Notes under the pieces: generated by a model
What the model saw: the letters and a program-made list of their open reading frames with translations, nothing else
What the model was told of the DNA's origin: nothing
Database searches by the model: none
In this document: positions 1 through 12,136 of the stretch, piece after piece
How the letters are laid out: each line of letters starts with the position of its first letter
How positions within the stretch are numbered: the stretch's first letter is position 1
DNA from: Siphonodentalium dalli
Taxonomy: Eukaryota; Mollusca; Scaphopoda; Gadilida; Siphonodentaliidae
DNA length: 64,000 nt
Assembly: GCA_032622095.1 (NCBI GenBank)
Contig: CP136069.1
Coordinates: forward strand, 204,026,690 to 204,090,689
Direction: 5' to 3'
Position numbers and translations under genes: made by a program

Positions 1-626
1 ACAAACCATAGAATCATGGTCACCAGTCTATTAGTAATGTCAAACCTCCATATATCATTCAGCATGCATACTTGTCACCATGGTGTGAGTTATAACTTGG
101 AATTTGAATATTTAAACACGTATTTGTTCCTCAAGCTATTCTGATTAATATCATGTATGATGTACTGCAATACATAAAACATGGATCAATGCTATGTTAT
201 TATTGTTACTATTGCCAGTGTCTTTATTTACACAGTCCATACTCTTAAAAAGAACATACAGAAACCCAAATTATTATATACAGCCAATATTGGAATTTTG
301 CATTACTCAAAACCAAATCCTATATAATTGGAAATTTTATTAGACCAAATCCTATATAGTTGGAAATTTTATGGTCTCACCTCCCCCAGTTGGAACCCCT
401 TACCAACATCCCTGCTCCTATGTCGCCCTCTAGGCTGGTTCCTACATGTCAGCTGTCTCCACAAGATAAAACCATCTGATAAAAATCTAGCAGAATGAAT
501 AAATTCAATACCAGAAGGAAATAGATTAACTTGCTACATTAAATTCTCATCAAATGAACACAGAAACTTGGTGAAAATATGATGGGAAATCATTGTAATG
601 TCTAGACAATTCATGGTGCCAACATA
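1..626. other. No gene recognised; AT-rich repeat-poor stretch
   Basis: No supported coding sequence. A 37-bp unit around ACCAAATCCTATATA is repeated twice near 310-372. At 423-448 GCCCTCTAGGCTGGT matches the terminal repeat of the hAT-like family found at 24083 and 54335, a small relic. Confidence 0.6.
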
Positions 627-923
627 CAGTAATGCTCTAAATAATCGACTCCTTAACCACAGCAGAATTATGGGTAACTTTTCAGGATTTAGTTGGAAAC
701 ACCTCAATGGAGTCGCTTGACGTTTCGCGTAACTACATGTATTAGACTGGCCCCCAGATGAGGGTAGTGTCACATGCCACCCATAGTATCTTATGAGCCA
801 CAGGCGCTCGTATATAGGTAGAGCTTTCCGATGAATTGCAACAAGCCATATTTCCGACTAAATCCTGAAAAGTTACCCATAATTCTTCTGTGGTTAAGGA
901 GTCGATTAATTAGAGCATTACTG
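627..923. mobile_element. TA-flanked foldback MITE, copy a
   Basis: Ends CAGTAATGCTCTAA and TTAGAGCATTACTG, flanked by TA on both sides (625-626, 924-925), typical of Tc1/mariner-type elements. Arms read GACTCCTTAACCACAG. Centre is replaced by unrelated sequence. Other copies: 19231, 29874, 49937. Confidence 0.85.
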
Positions 924-973
924 TAGATAGCGTGGTGTGTGTCTTACCATGTGGGGAATCTCGACACGGCATA

Positions 974-1328
974 GATCATGCCATGAATCTCTACTTTGGC
1001 TAACGCCCGTAGAGATCATATTCCACCAGTACAAAACCTTGGAATTTTTTGAAGTTTTGACAGGGAACCATATAAAGTCGAAAAAATAATGTGGGGACTA
1101 TATTTCTTAGTTATTATCTGTTCCTTAATACTGTACTTCACTGTAGGTGAATGTCCAAACTCAAAATTGCATGCTTTTCTCTGACTTTTGTCAGCCGATA
1201 TCGTAAAAAACATCAAATTAATTACCTAGGAAAAATTCCATAATTGTATGTAAAATCACTCACAAAGTCACTTAAATCGTGAAATTTCTCTACGGGCATT
1301 AGCCAGAGTAGAGATTCATGGCATGATC
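974..1328. mobile_element. 355-bp element with about 40-bp inverted ends
   Basis: Left end GATCATGCCATGAATCTCTA and right end TAGAGATTCATGGCATGATC are inverted repeats extending through CGCCCGTAGAGA. Interior has no supported gene. Family not identified. Confidence 0.75.
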
Positions 1329-1385
1329 AAGACATGGCGATGTTAGGCGACACCAATATTATAACCTTGTTTAGGAAACAACAAT

Positions 1386-1600
1386 TTAAAGGCCTTCGTG
1401 ATGGGTATTGATGTTAAAATAGTAACATCCGTTGAAACCACCATAAACCACCATAAACAGAAAGAATATTAAAATATAGACAGATTTTGTTCTTATCCCA
1501 ATCATAAATATCACGTAAATAGTATGTTATTGTCACGTTTGTATGCTTTGTTATATAAACAAAATCCATCAAGAAAACAATTTTCAGCTTGCAAAAAAAG
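1386..1600. repeat. Diverged copy of TTAAAGG element
   Basis: Shares the order GCCTT..GGGTAT, AAACAGAAAGAA, AGTATGTTATTGTCA with 2624-2825. Ends in an A-rich tract. 1600-1954 holds no supported gene. Confidence 0.6.
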
Positions 1601-1954
1601 AAAGATTTTTGAGCTGATGATGACCACCCCGGCCTACATGTTCATAACTTTTTTTCACCTCCACCTTTGAAGAGGAGAAAAAATAATATTAAAAAAAAAA
1701 ACATGTATCAGCTGCCCAAAAATAGACAAACTTTGAATTTGAATACGATCAGTTTTATTCAGATTATTAAATTAAACTGATATATTTCTTCCTGTAAACG
1801 GTTTAAGTGCTTTTTATGTATATTAACCTTTTAATTATATATACTTTTTTAGGTGGTCAACAGCTCTTCAGAGCTTGTTTTTTTTATAAATATATGTTAT
1901 ATATGACTTTAAATAAAGTTGAGGATTTAGACATGTCTGTATACAGGCACCAGA

Positions 1955-2400
1955 CAAGCCTGAGTTTAGTGTGCCTGTCATTTGCAAAATGAGGTCCCCA
2001 GAGGGTGAATTTAGTGATGCTATCCCCAAATTCATCCTCTGGGAGACCTCATTCTGCATGGCCTCATCTGCTATGGCAGACATTATCTCCGATTTAAATT
2101 CCCAAATGGTGAATATTGTGATGTCCACCCATTGGGAACCTCGATTATGCAAAGTGTTGTCTGCCAATTTGGGGATATTGAGATTAAACTAAAAAAGAAA
2201 ATATAGAATCTATGTAAAGAAGTTTCTATAGAAATTTGATAATAAAGAAACTTTCAAAAGAAGATGAGGCCTAAGCAGAATGAGGTCCCCAGAGGGTGAA
2301 TTATTGACACTACACCGCATAGCTATGCGGGATAGCATTTCTAAATTTACCCTCTGGGAACCTCATACTGCAAATGACAGGCACACTAAACTCAGGCTTG
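1955..2400. mobile_element. hAT-type foldback element, H family (full form)
   Basis: Ends CAAGCCTGAGTTTAGTG and CACTAAACTCAGGCTTG. Two hairpins around AATGAGGTCCCCAGAGGGTG flank a central GATGAGGCCTAAGCAGAATG stretch. No target duplication seen here, but three other copies show 8-bp duplications. Confidence 0.8.
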
Positions 2401-2438
2401 GAACATACCCAGGGATCGCGTATATCAGCCTAGAGAAT

Positions 2439-3184
2439 TTAACCCTTTGAGTGCCAGGTCGATTTTTGTATCAACCCATATACCCTGTGCCAATGCATTC
2501 TCTTATATATGCGAGTCGACCTATCTCGCATATATAAGAGAATGCATTGGCCTATTTTTTTTTTTTAAATTTTTTTAAATTTTTTTTTTTTTTTACAATT
2601 TTAATAATTTATGCTTATATTCTTTAAAGGTACGGTTGGCCTTGGCGGTGGGTATCCTGTGAAAATATTTCCACCCGTCAAAAACCGCCACAAACAGAAA
2701 GAACAATAAAATGTAGACAGACTTTGTCCGTATACAAAGAAGAAATATCGCATAAACAGTATGTTATTGTCATATGTTTGACCATTGTTATGTAAACAAA
2801 AGCATAAAAAGTTACTTTTCTGGTGTTTGTTTATATTATGATGGTAAACATAAAGAGCGTTATTTGTGGGTGAATTCCTGATATGGAACGAATAAAGAGC
2901 GTTTATGCCATTTGTGTGTGATTAGCCAGCAGCATGGTGTTGTCTTCTGTAACCCAATCAGGCTCTTGCTTAGGTAAAATATAGTAAATCTTTATGATAA
3001 CATGCTGTTTACGCGATGGTCATGGTATATATGAACGAAACTGTATGCGTTTTAATGTTTTTCTGCTTACGGTGATTGGAACAAATATGAATATTTTCGA
3101 CAACTAAGGCCTCACGTGCCTTTAACAGACTTATTTTGTAGGTTTAGGGCCGATGAGATCGGCCCCTGGCACTCAAAGGGTTAA
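2439..3184. mobile_element. TTAA-type element, CCCTTTGAGTGCC ends, with nested insertion
   Basis: Bounded by TTAA with inverted ends CCCTTTGAGTGCCAGG, the TTAA-CCCTTT form typical of piggyBac-like elements. Contains the shared 70-bp hairpin at 2484-2551. Its 246-bp sibling at 44779-45024 lacks the inserted segment 2624-3125. Confidence 0.85.
2624..3125. mobile_element. Nested TTAA element inside 2439-3184
   Basis: Bounded by TTAA on both sides, ends TTAAAGGTACG and CGTGCCTTTAA. The sibling at 44779 reads straight through TATTCTTTAACAGAC, an empty site that shows TTAA duplication on insertion. Confidence 0.88.
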
Positions 3185-3410
3185 ATAGGAAGAGGTTACT
3201 TCTCCCTATTTGATTATTTTGGGAGCAATGGACTGTTATCAAGTCATAATGGCTCAAGTTGAATTTACAACTCAACATCACCATATTCTATGATCCAATA
3301 AGTATTACTAGTATGCAATACAATACAATTCATAAAATGATTATAGTTAGAAATTACCATTATAATCAGAAAATACAGTTGAAATATGATGTTGGGAAAT
3401 AAGCATTCTG

Positions 3411-3546
3411 GCATATGAGAGAGAAATCACTTCTCCCTGGAACAAAAATAGGGAGAAGAGACAATTTAGGGAGAAGATATCTCCCAAGTGGCCCTCTAGG
3501 CTGGTCCCTGTCTCCCAAGTGGCCCTCTAGGCTGGTCCCTGTCTGT
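3411..3546. repeat. Inverted counterpart of the 3' flank of the 30-bp array
   Basis: GAGAGAAATCACTTCTCCCT and CCCTCTAGGCTGGTCCCTG are the reverse complement of sequence at about 8690-8850. The last part is duplicated once (38-bp unit). 3547-3780 holds a dispersed repeat also present near 4560-4665, 9275-9530 and 10620-10690 (markers ACAGCTCATTGTC and TACTTGTCA..GATTATGTCTC). Confidence 0.75.
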
Positions 3547-3779
3547 ATATACTCAGACATCATTCACATAACAATCTCAATGTAATGTGTGTGTGGGATT
3601 AAAGACAGCTCATTGTCTGACATGTAATTCTGTGCTTCGGTACTTGTCATAGATTATGTCTCAGTGTGTCAATTACATCACGAGTGGCCTCTCTTAAGAT
3701 TCAGAACCTGGCATCATCATAGTGTGTCTGACACCAAGGAGCTGTCTGCGACCCCACAGGCATATGGAGTACAGTTCTT

Positions 3780-4125
3780 CTATTTATTACCTATTCAGTG
3801 ATATCACTAATTCATTTTATAATATCACAAAATGAATATATATCACAAAATCGAATATATGATATCATTAAATATTTTATGATATCACAAAATTATTTAA
3901 TTAAGATATCACTAATTTCAATTTGTGATATCATAACTCATAAATTCATTTTGTGATATCACAAATTGAATTATTATCACAAAATACTAAACAATTAGTG
4001 ATATCACTAATTAGATTTTCTGATATCATAAAATGAATATATGATATCATAAAATAAAATATGTGAAATCGTAAAATTAATGCAGGATATCATAAAATCG
4101 AATATTCATTTTGTGACCAAGTATC
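3780..4125. repeat. Irregular TGATATCAC / AAAATGAATAT repeat
   Basis: AT-rich tract with at least twelve GATATC-centred words spaced 20-40 bp apart, in both arm orders. No coding potential. Confidence 0.75.
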
Positions 4126-4129
4126 AGAT

Positions 4130-4400
4130 TGAAATTTCCCAGTTGAAGTTGGGTGATGTTCACCCATTAATCACCTCGATTATGAATTTTATCTTCTGCA
4201 AATTAGGGTATATAGAAACTGAACAGAAGGGAAAAAGTAACTAAAATAATTTTATTTGAGACTATAGATACTTCCCAGAAGATGAGACCTAAGCAGAATG
4301 AGTTCCCCAGAGGTTGAATTAGGTGATGCTGTGCGAGGTAACATCACTATATACATCCTCTGGGGACCTCATTTTGCAAATGTCAGACACACTATTTCCA
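4130..4400. mobile_element. H-family foldback element, diverged
   Basis: Central GATGAGACCTAAGCAGAATG and right hairpin ending TGTCAGACACACTATTTCCAG. The left hairpin has been lost next to the GATATC tract. Confidence 0.7.
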
Positions 4401-4671
4401 GACAGGGCATCAGATTTGAACAGTGCATATCTAATCCAGTGGTGTCTCTTAATGATAACATGTCGATAGAGTGAGACAGGATAGAGATGCTATGAGAGCA
4501 TGCACACAACTCAACAGTAACACACAGCTTAACTCTAAAGACATGTCAGCATATATAACAGAAATAACAAACTCAAAGTAAATGCCTGTGTAGACAGCTC
4601 CTTGTCTCGATATGCAATTCGGTGCATCCGTACTTGTCACAGATTGTGTCTCGGTGTATGAAGAGTCTGAG

Positions 4672-7600
4672 CAGGGACCAGTTAGAGGGCATCTTAGGAG
4701 ACAGGGACCAGCATAGAGGGTGTCTTAGGAGACAGGGACAGCATAGAGGGTGTCTTAGGAGACAGGGACAACACAGAGGGTGTCTTGTGAGACAGGGGCA
4801 GCACAGAGGGAGTCTTAGGAGACAGGGACAACATAGAGGGTGTCTTGTGAGACAGGGACAGCATAGAGGGAGTCTTAGGAGACAGGGACAACATAGAGGG
4901 TGTCTTGTGAGACAGGGACAGCATAGAGGGTATCTTAGGAGACAGGGACAGCATAGAGGGTGTCTTAGGAGACAGGGACAGCATAGAGGGAGTCTTGTGA
5001 GACAGGGACAGCATAGAGGGAGTCTTAGGAGACAGGGACAGCATAGAGGGAGTCTTAGGAGACAGGGACAGCATAGAGGGTATCTTAGGAGACAGGGACA
5101 GCATAGAGGGTATCTTAGGAGACAGGGACAGCATAGAGGTCATCTTAGGAGACAGGGTCAGCATAGAGTGAGTCTTAGGAGATAGAGACAGCATAGAGGG
5201 AGTCTTATGAGACAGGGACAGCATAGAGGGAGTCTTAGGAGACAGGGACAGCATAGATGGTGTCTTAGGAGACAGGGACAGCATAGAGGGTGTCTTAGGC
5301 GACAGGGACAGCATAGAGGGTATCTTAGGAGACAGGGACAGCATAGAGGGAGTCTTAGCAGACAGGGACAGCATAGAGGGAGTCTTAGGAGACAGGGACA
5401 GCATAGAGGGTATCTTAGGAGACAGGGACAGCATAGAGGGTATCTTAGGAGACAGGGACAGCATAGAGGTCATCTTAGGAGACAGGGACAGCATAGAGGG
5501 AGTCTTAGGAGACATGGACAGCATAGAGGGTATCTTAGGAGACATGGACAGCATAGAGGGCATCTTAGGAGACATGGACAGCATAGAGGGTGTCTTAGGA
5601 GACAGGGACAGCATAGAGGGCATCTTAGGAGACATGGACAGCATATAGGGCATCTTAGGAGACAGGGACAGCATAGAGGGTATCTTAGGAGACATGGACA
5701 GCATAGAGGGCATCTTAGGAGACATGGACAGCATAGAGGGTGTCTTAGGAGACATGGACAGCATAGAGGGTGTCTTAGGAGACATGGACAGCATAGAGGG
5801 TATCTTAGGAGACATGGACAGCATAGAGGGTGTCTTAGGAGACATGGACAGCATAGAGGGCATCTTAGGAGACATGGACAGCATAGAGGGTATCTCAGGA
5901 GACATGGACAGCATAGAGGGCATCTTAGTAGACAGGGACAGCATAGAGGGTGTCTTAGGAGACAGGGACAGCATAGAGGGCATCTTAGTAGACAGGGACA
6001 GCATAGAGGGTATCTTAGGAGACATGGACAGCATAGAGGGTATCTTAGGAGACAAGGACAGCATAGAGGGTGTCTTAGGAGACAGGGACAGCATAGAGGG
6101 CATCTTAGTAGACAGGGACAGCATAGAGGGTATCTTAGGAGACATGGACAGCATAGATGGTATCTTAGGAGACAGGGACAGCATAGAGGGTATCTTAGGA
6201 GACAGGGACAGCATAGAGGGTATCTTAGGAGACAGGGACAGCATAGAGGGCATCTTAGTAGACAGGGACAGCATAGAGGGTATCTTAGGAGACATGGACA
6301 GCATAGAGGGTATCTTAGGAGACAGGGACAGCATATAGGGTATCTTAGGAGGCAGGGACAGCATAGAGGGTATCTTGGGAGACAGGGACAGCATAGAGGG
6401 CATCTTAGGAGACATGGACAGCATAGAGGGCATCTTAGGAGACATGGACAGCATAGAGGGTATCTTAGGAGACATGGACAGCATAGAGGGCATCTTAGGA
6501 GACATGGACAGCAGAGGGCATCTTAGGAGACATGGACAGCATAGAGGGTATCTTAGGAGACATGGACAGCATAGAGGGTATCTTAGGAGACATGGACAGC
6601 ATAGAGGGTATCTTAGGAGACAGGGACAGCATAGAGGGTATCTTAGGAGGCAGGGACAGCATAGAGGGTGTCTTAGGAGGCAGGGACAACATAGAGGGTG
6701 TCTTAGGAGGCATGGACAGCATAGAGGGCATCTTAGGAGACATGGACAGCATAGAGGGTGTCTTAGGAGACAGGGACAACATAGAGGGCATCTTAGGAGA
6801 CAGGGACAGCATAGAGGGTGTCTTAGGAGATAGGGACAGCATAGAGGGCATCTTAGGAGACAGGGACAACATAGAGGGCATCTTAGGAGACATGGACAGC
6901 ATAGAGGGTGTCTTATGAGACAGGGACAACATAGAGGGCATCTTAGGAGACAGGGACAGCATAGAGGGTGTCTTAGGAGATAGGGACAGCATAGAGGGCA
7001 TCTTAGGAGACAGGGACAACATAGAGGGCATCTTAGGAGACATGGACAGCATAGAGGGTGTCTTAGGAGACAGGGACAACATAGAGGGCATCTTAGGAGA
7101 CAGGGACAGCATAGAGGGCATCTTAGGAGACATGGACAGCATAGAGGGTGTCTTAGTAGACAGGGATAGCATAGAGGGCATCTTAGGAGACAGGGACAGC
7201 ATAGAGGGCATATTAGGAGACAGGGACAGCATAGAGGGCGTCTTATGAGATAGGGACAGCATAGAGGGTGTCTTAGGAGATAGGGACAGCATAGAGGGTG
7301 TCTTAGGAGACAGGGACAGCATAGAGGGTATCTTAGGAGACAGGGACAGCATAGAGGGCATCTTAGGAGGCAGGGACAGCATAGAGGGTGTCTTAGGAGA
7401 TAGGGACAGCATAGAGGGTGTCTTAGGAGACAGGGACAGCATAGAGGGTATCTTAGGAGACAGGGACAGCATAGAGGGCATCTTAGGAGGCAGGGACAGC
7501 ATAGAGGGTGTCTTAGGAGGCAGGGACAACATAGAGGGTGTCTTAGGAGGCAGGGACAGCATAGAGGGCATCTTAGGAGGCAGGGACAGCATAGAGGGTG

Positions 7601-8767
7601 TCTTAGGAGGCAGGGACAACATAGATGGCATCTTAGGAGGCAGGGACAGCATAGAGGGCCTCTTAGGAGGCAGGGACAGCATAGAGGGCATCTTAGGAGA
7701 CAGAGACAACATAGAGGGCATCTTAGGAGACATGGACAGCATAGAGGGTGTCTTAGGAGACAGGGACAACATAGAGGGCATCTTAGGAGACAGGGACAGC
7801 ATAGAGGGTGTCTTAGGAGACAGGGACAGCATAGAGGGCATCTTAGGAGGCAGGGACAGCATAGAGGGTGTCTTAGGAGGCAGGGACAGCATAGAGGGTG
7901 TCTTAGGAGGCAGGGACAGCATAGAGGGCATCTTATGAGCCAGGGACAGCATAGAGGGAGTGTTAGGAGACAGGGCAGCATAGAGGGTATCTTAGGAGGC
8001 ATGGACAGCATCTTAGGAGACAGGGACAACATAGAGGGCATCTTAGGAGACAGGGACAGCATAGAGGGTGTCTTAGGAGACAGGGACAGCATGGAGGGTA
8101 TCTTAGGAGACAGGGACAGCATAGAGGGTGTCTTAGGAGACAGGGACAGCATGGAGGGTATCTTAGGAGACAGGGACAGCATAGATGGCATCTTAGGAGA
8201 CAGGGACAGCATAGAGGGTGTCTTATGAGACAGGGACAGCATGGAGGGTATCTTAGGAGACAGGGACAGCATAGAGGGTGTCTTATGAGACAGGGACAGC
8301 ATGGAGGGTATCTTATGAGACAGGGACAGCATAGAGGGCATCTTAGGAGACAGGGACAGCATAGAGGGCATATTAGGAGACAGGGACAGCATAGAGGGCA
8401 TCTTAGGAGATAGGGACAGCATAGAGGGTGTCTTAGGAGATAGGGACAGCATAGAGGGCGTCTTAGGAGATAGGGACAGCATAGAGGGCATCTTAGGAGA
8501 CAGAGACAGCATAGAGGGCATCTTAGGAGACAGGGACAGCATAGAGGGCATCTTAGGAGACAGGGACCAGCATAGAGGGTATATTAGGAGAGAGGGACAG
8601 CATAGAGGGCATCTTAGGAGACAGGGACAGCATAGAGGGCATCTTAGGAGACAGGGACAGCATAGAGGGTATATTAGGAGACAGGGACCAGCCTAGAGGG
8701 CGTCTTAGGAGACATGGACAGCCCAGAGTGTGGCATAGGAGACAGAAACCAGCCAAGAGGGCGTCTT
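4672..8767. repeat. 4.1 kb minisatellite, 30-bp unit, about 136 copies
   Basis: Unit GACAGGGACAGCATAGAGGG plus TATCTTAGGA with dinucleotide variants (TA, CA, TG, AG after the GGG). Small slips occur near 6514 and 7973-8010. Because 30 is a multiple of 3, several frames on both strands stay open, giving decapeptide-repeat reading frames of up to 1285 codons that I do not accept as genes. The outermost units read CAGGGACCAGCCTAGAGGG, the terminal repeat of the hAT-like family at 24083 and 54335. Confidence 0.95.
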
Positions 8768-10186
8768 GGGAGATATAATGTCCCAAAATTGTGTCACTTA
8801 ATCTCCCTAATTTTGTCCTCAGGAGAAGTGATTTCTCTCTCATATACCAGTATGTATATGTCCCTGCAGTGTGTTTAAACCATATTTTCTTACTATAATG
8901 GGGTATTTACTCATTATAATGGTTGTCCAGGTGTAAATTGAACTTGAGTCATTGTGACTTCTTGAACAGTCCACTCCTAAGAAGTGACAATTAAATTCCC
9001 CAATTCTGAAACCTCCCTGAGTCTGGGGTCTTATGTGTCATGGGATTTATATCTTCATTTGTTCTTTCAATTGGTACTCATTTAGGTGCAACATTAGCAG
9101 CATGGCCAACATTCACAGGGTGGATTAGTGGATTAGTTTACCTGATAGAGTACTTGTTCCAAATTTAATAATAATGAATGTCATATATTTGGAGAAAAAA
9201 CCTGAAGTTCTTGCCTTTTTTAAGGTTTTTTATTATATCAATGATTTTATCATGTCAGTGTATATTTACAAAGAATAACATCATTCATATAACAACCTCA
9301 GTGTAATGACTGTGGGTCTCAATATTTATCCTTATTTCAGAAAAGACTAGAAACATCATTCATGTGACAATCTCAACGTAACCTTTGTGTAATTGAATTC
9401 CGCTTAAGCGCAAATATACAATAAATGTGGAAATTGCCTCCCATATGTGGGTGTGTGTAGACAGCTCATTCTGTCGACATGTAATTTATGGCTTCCGTAC
9501 ATGTCACAGATTACGTCTCAGTACGTTTTAAGAAATTAATGTAGTGGGTGTGTGTATGTGTGTTATTGGGGATACTGCGCTGTGGTCTTTGGGGCACATT
9601 GTGTTAACCGGGAAGCAGATCTAACTAAATATGACCCCCAACAACCACAGCCTTACCCCCAATAACACACAACCACTACATTCATTTCTTATTTTCATAT
9701 AGCTTTTTGATGAGTCAATCCCCAAAATAAAAACAATCCCCAAAAAAAAACTGAGTGTATTCTATTTATTTATTTTTTATTATCACAAAATCTGCCGAGA
9801 ATCCGAGACAAGCCTACACAGCACATTAAGTCGGCCCAATATAATATTTCCAAGCACTTAGCAATGATAGCATAATCAATATAAATAACTGGCTTCAGAT
9901 GCAATTCGGCTGAACTTTGAAATTCACGCTCAATTATTCTGCTGACCGCTTTTAGTGATTAGGTCAACAATTTGTGACAGTCGTGTAACTGTCTTTGTTA
10001 TTGGGGTATGAAACGGGTGAACTCATTGGCAGTTGACCAATCACCAAACAGGGGTTTAGTGTAACACATACAGGCTACGTAACTATTACATCATGAGTGG
10101 CCTCGCTTGCAGTGATGTCACAGATTATGTCTTGCATGTGAGGAGCTTTGAGTTTTAAGCTATGCGTTCTATGGGTGTGTGTTAAA
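8768..10186. other. No gene recognised; dispersed repeats
   Basis: 8768-8850 is the inverted partner of 3411-3546. 9275-9530 is a diverged copy of the repeat near 3550. 9548-9685 contains inverted pieces (GTGTGTTATTGGGG against CCCCCAATAACACAC). No frame with recognisable protein. Confidence 0.6.
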
Positions 10187-10621
10187 CCTGAGAATAAGGT
10201 GCCATATTTTTGAAGAATGAGGTCCCCAGAGGGTGAATTTAGAGATGCTATCCCGCACAGCGGCCTATTGTCACCAAATTCATCATCTGGGGACCTCATT
10301 CTACATTGTCTCATCTGCTATGGGAGACATGGATTCAGGTTTTAAGTTACCAAATGGTGAATATTGTGATGTGCACCCACTGGGAACCTAGGTTATGCAA
10401 TGTGTCGTCTGCCAATTTGGAGATATAGTGAAACTAAACTAAAAAAATAAAAATAATTTTTTTTTAAAGACGTTTCTAAAGAAACTAATTTGATAATAAA
10501 CATCATTTCCAGAGAAGATGAGGCCTAAGCAGAATGAGGTCCCAAGAGGGTGAATTTGTTTATGCTAGCTCGCTTTATGAGGTAGCATCCCTGCAAATAT
10601 CCGGCACCTTGTTCTCAGGCC
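10187..10621. mobile_element. H-family foldback element
   Basis: Ends CCTGAGAATAAGGTGCC and GGCACCTTGTTCTCAGGCC, two hairpins around AATGAGGTCCCCAGAGGG, central AAGATGAGGCCTAAGCAG. No host gene. Confidence 0.75.
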
Positions 10622-10836
10622 TAATGTAATTTGTAATTTGGTGCTTCCGTACTTGCAGTGATCTCACGATTATGTCTCGGATTATGAGGAGCTTTGGGGG
10701 TCTTGCGTCTCACGAGACGGATATTGATTTAAACACGCTGCAATCACAAATTCCTGAGAGGAGATTTTCATTGAGACAAAATCATATTTTAATGGAATGC
10801 GTGCGATTGACGCGCAGACACTGTTCCCTGAATACT

Positions 10837-11239
10837 CAAGTCTGATTTGAATGTGTCTGACATTTGCAGAATGAGGTCCCCAGAGGGTGAATTTAGTGAA
10901 GCTATCCCGCACAGTGGGCTAGCATCACCAATTTCACACTCTGGGGATCTCATTTTGCTTGGGCCTCATCTTCTGGGAATTATCTAGTCTCAAATTAACA
11001 TTGTTTTTAATTACTTTCAGTTTCTATAAATTGCATAATCGAGGTGACTAATGGGTGAACATCACCAACTTCAACTAGGGGACTTCAATCTGATCCTAGG
11101 TCTCCTATAGCAGTTGAGGCCTAAAGCAGAATGAGGTTCCCAGAGGGTGAATTTGGTTATGCTAGTCCACCATGCATGGATAGCATCACTAAATTCACAC
11201 CTTATTATGCAAATGTCAGACACCTTAAAGTCAGGCCTG
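10837..11239. mobile_element. H-family foldback element with 8-bp duplication
   Basis: Starts CAAGTCTGATTTGAA, ends CAGGCCTG. Flanked by the 8-bp direct repeat TGAATACT (10829-10836 and 11240-11247), the size expected for hAT transposition. Confidence 0.85.
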
Positions 11240-11360
11240 TGAATACTGAATGAAGGCAATAACACATTGTGAGTTTTCTGCGTGATATGTCTCATCTAAT
11301 TGCTGATCGAATCTAACTGCCAGCTTCCACGTATTATCCCCATAGCTGATTATTCTCTTA

Positions 11361-12136
11361 TAAACCTCTTCACTGCTAAATGATGTTATGGCGTCGTGTG
11401 CTGGGCTCTTGACGTTATTGCCATTTTTCCAACGAAAAAATATAACGGGAATATCACAAGAACCATGAAACGGACTCAGTTGAAAGGCTATTATCGTTCA
11501 TAATCGTAGAACATCATACATTGTAAGAAATTTTGGGATACATTTATTGCGATGCACCAACCTTTGAGTTCCAGTTATGAAGAATGGCCGCCAGCTGAAG
11601 TAGGTCTGTACTCAGTACAGACGTATAGCACACAGCCAAGCCTTGAAATAGTCTGTCATTTGAAAATTGAGGTCCACAGAACTGTCCACAGAGGGTGAAA
11701 TTAGTGATTGTATCACACATGGTGGGCTAGCATCACCAAATTCACCATATTGGGTAACTCATTCTGCTGAGGCCTCAATTTTAACTGCTATGGGAGATCT
11801 AGGATCAGACTGACGTTCCCCAGTTGAAGTTGGTAATGTTCACCCATTAGTTACCTCAATTATGCATTTTATAGAAACTGAACAAAAGGGTAAAAGTAAC
11901 TACAATGTTAATTTGAGACTTTAGATTCTTCCCCAGAAGATGAGGCCTAAGCAGAATGAGGTCCCTAAAGGGTGAATTTAGTTATGCTAGCCTGCTGTGG
12001 AGGATAGCGTCACTAAATTACCCCCCCCCCCAGGGACCTCATTCTGCAAATGATAGGCACACTATTTCAAGGCTTGCACACAGCGTGACATTTTACGCCC
12101 GTACTCAGTACTGACATATAGCAGCCAAGAGCTTAA
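11361..12136. mobile_element. TTAA-type element (CCTCTT ends) split by an H element
   Basis: Same family as 15937-16258, opposite orientation. Left end AACCTCTTCACTGCTAAATG, right end CAGCCAAGAGCTTAA. The interior is interrupted by the H element at 11637-12076. Confidence 0.8.
11637..12076. mobile_element. H-family element nested in a TTAA-type element
   Basis: Starts CAAGCCTTGAAATAG, ends CTATTTCAAGGCTTG; flanked by CACACAGC at 11629-11636 and 12077-12084. A run of ten or more C at about 12020 interrupts the right hairpin. Confidence 0.88.

Noticed and set aside
4694-8551. 1285-codon minus frame and plus-strand frames of 60-439 codons over 4622-8413
   Set aside because: All are readings of the 30-bp minisatellite; open on both strands and several frames at once, with frame slips mid-way, no start context, no domain.
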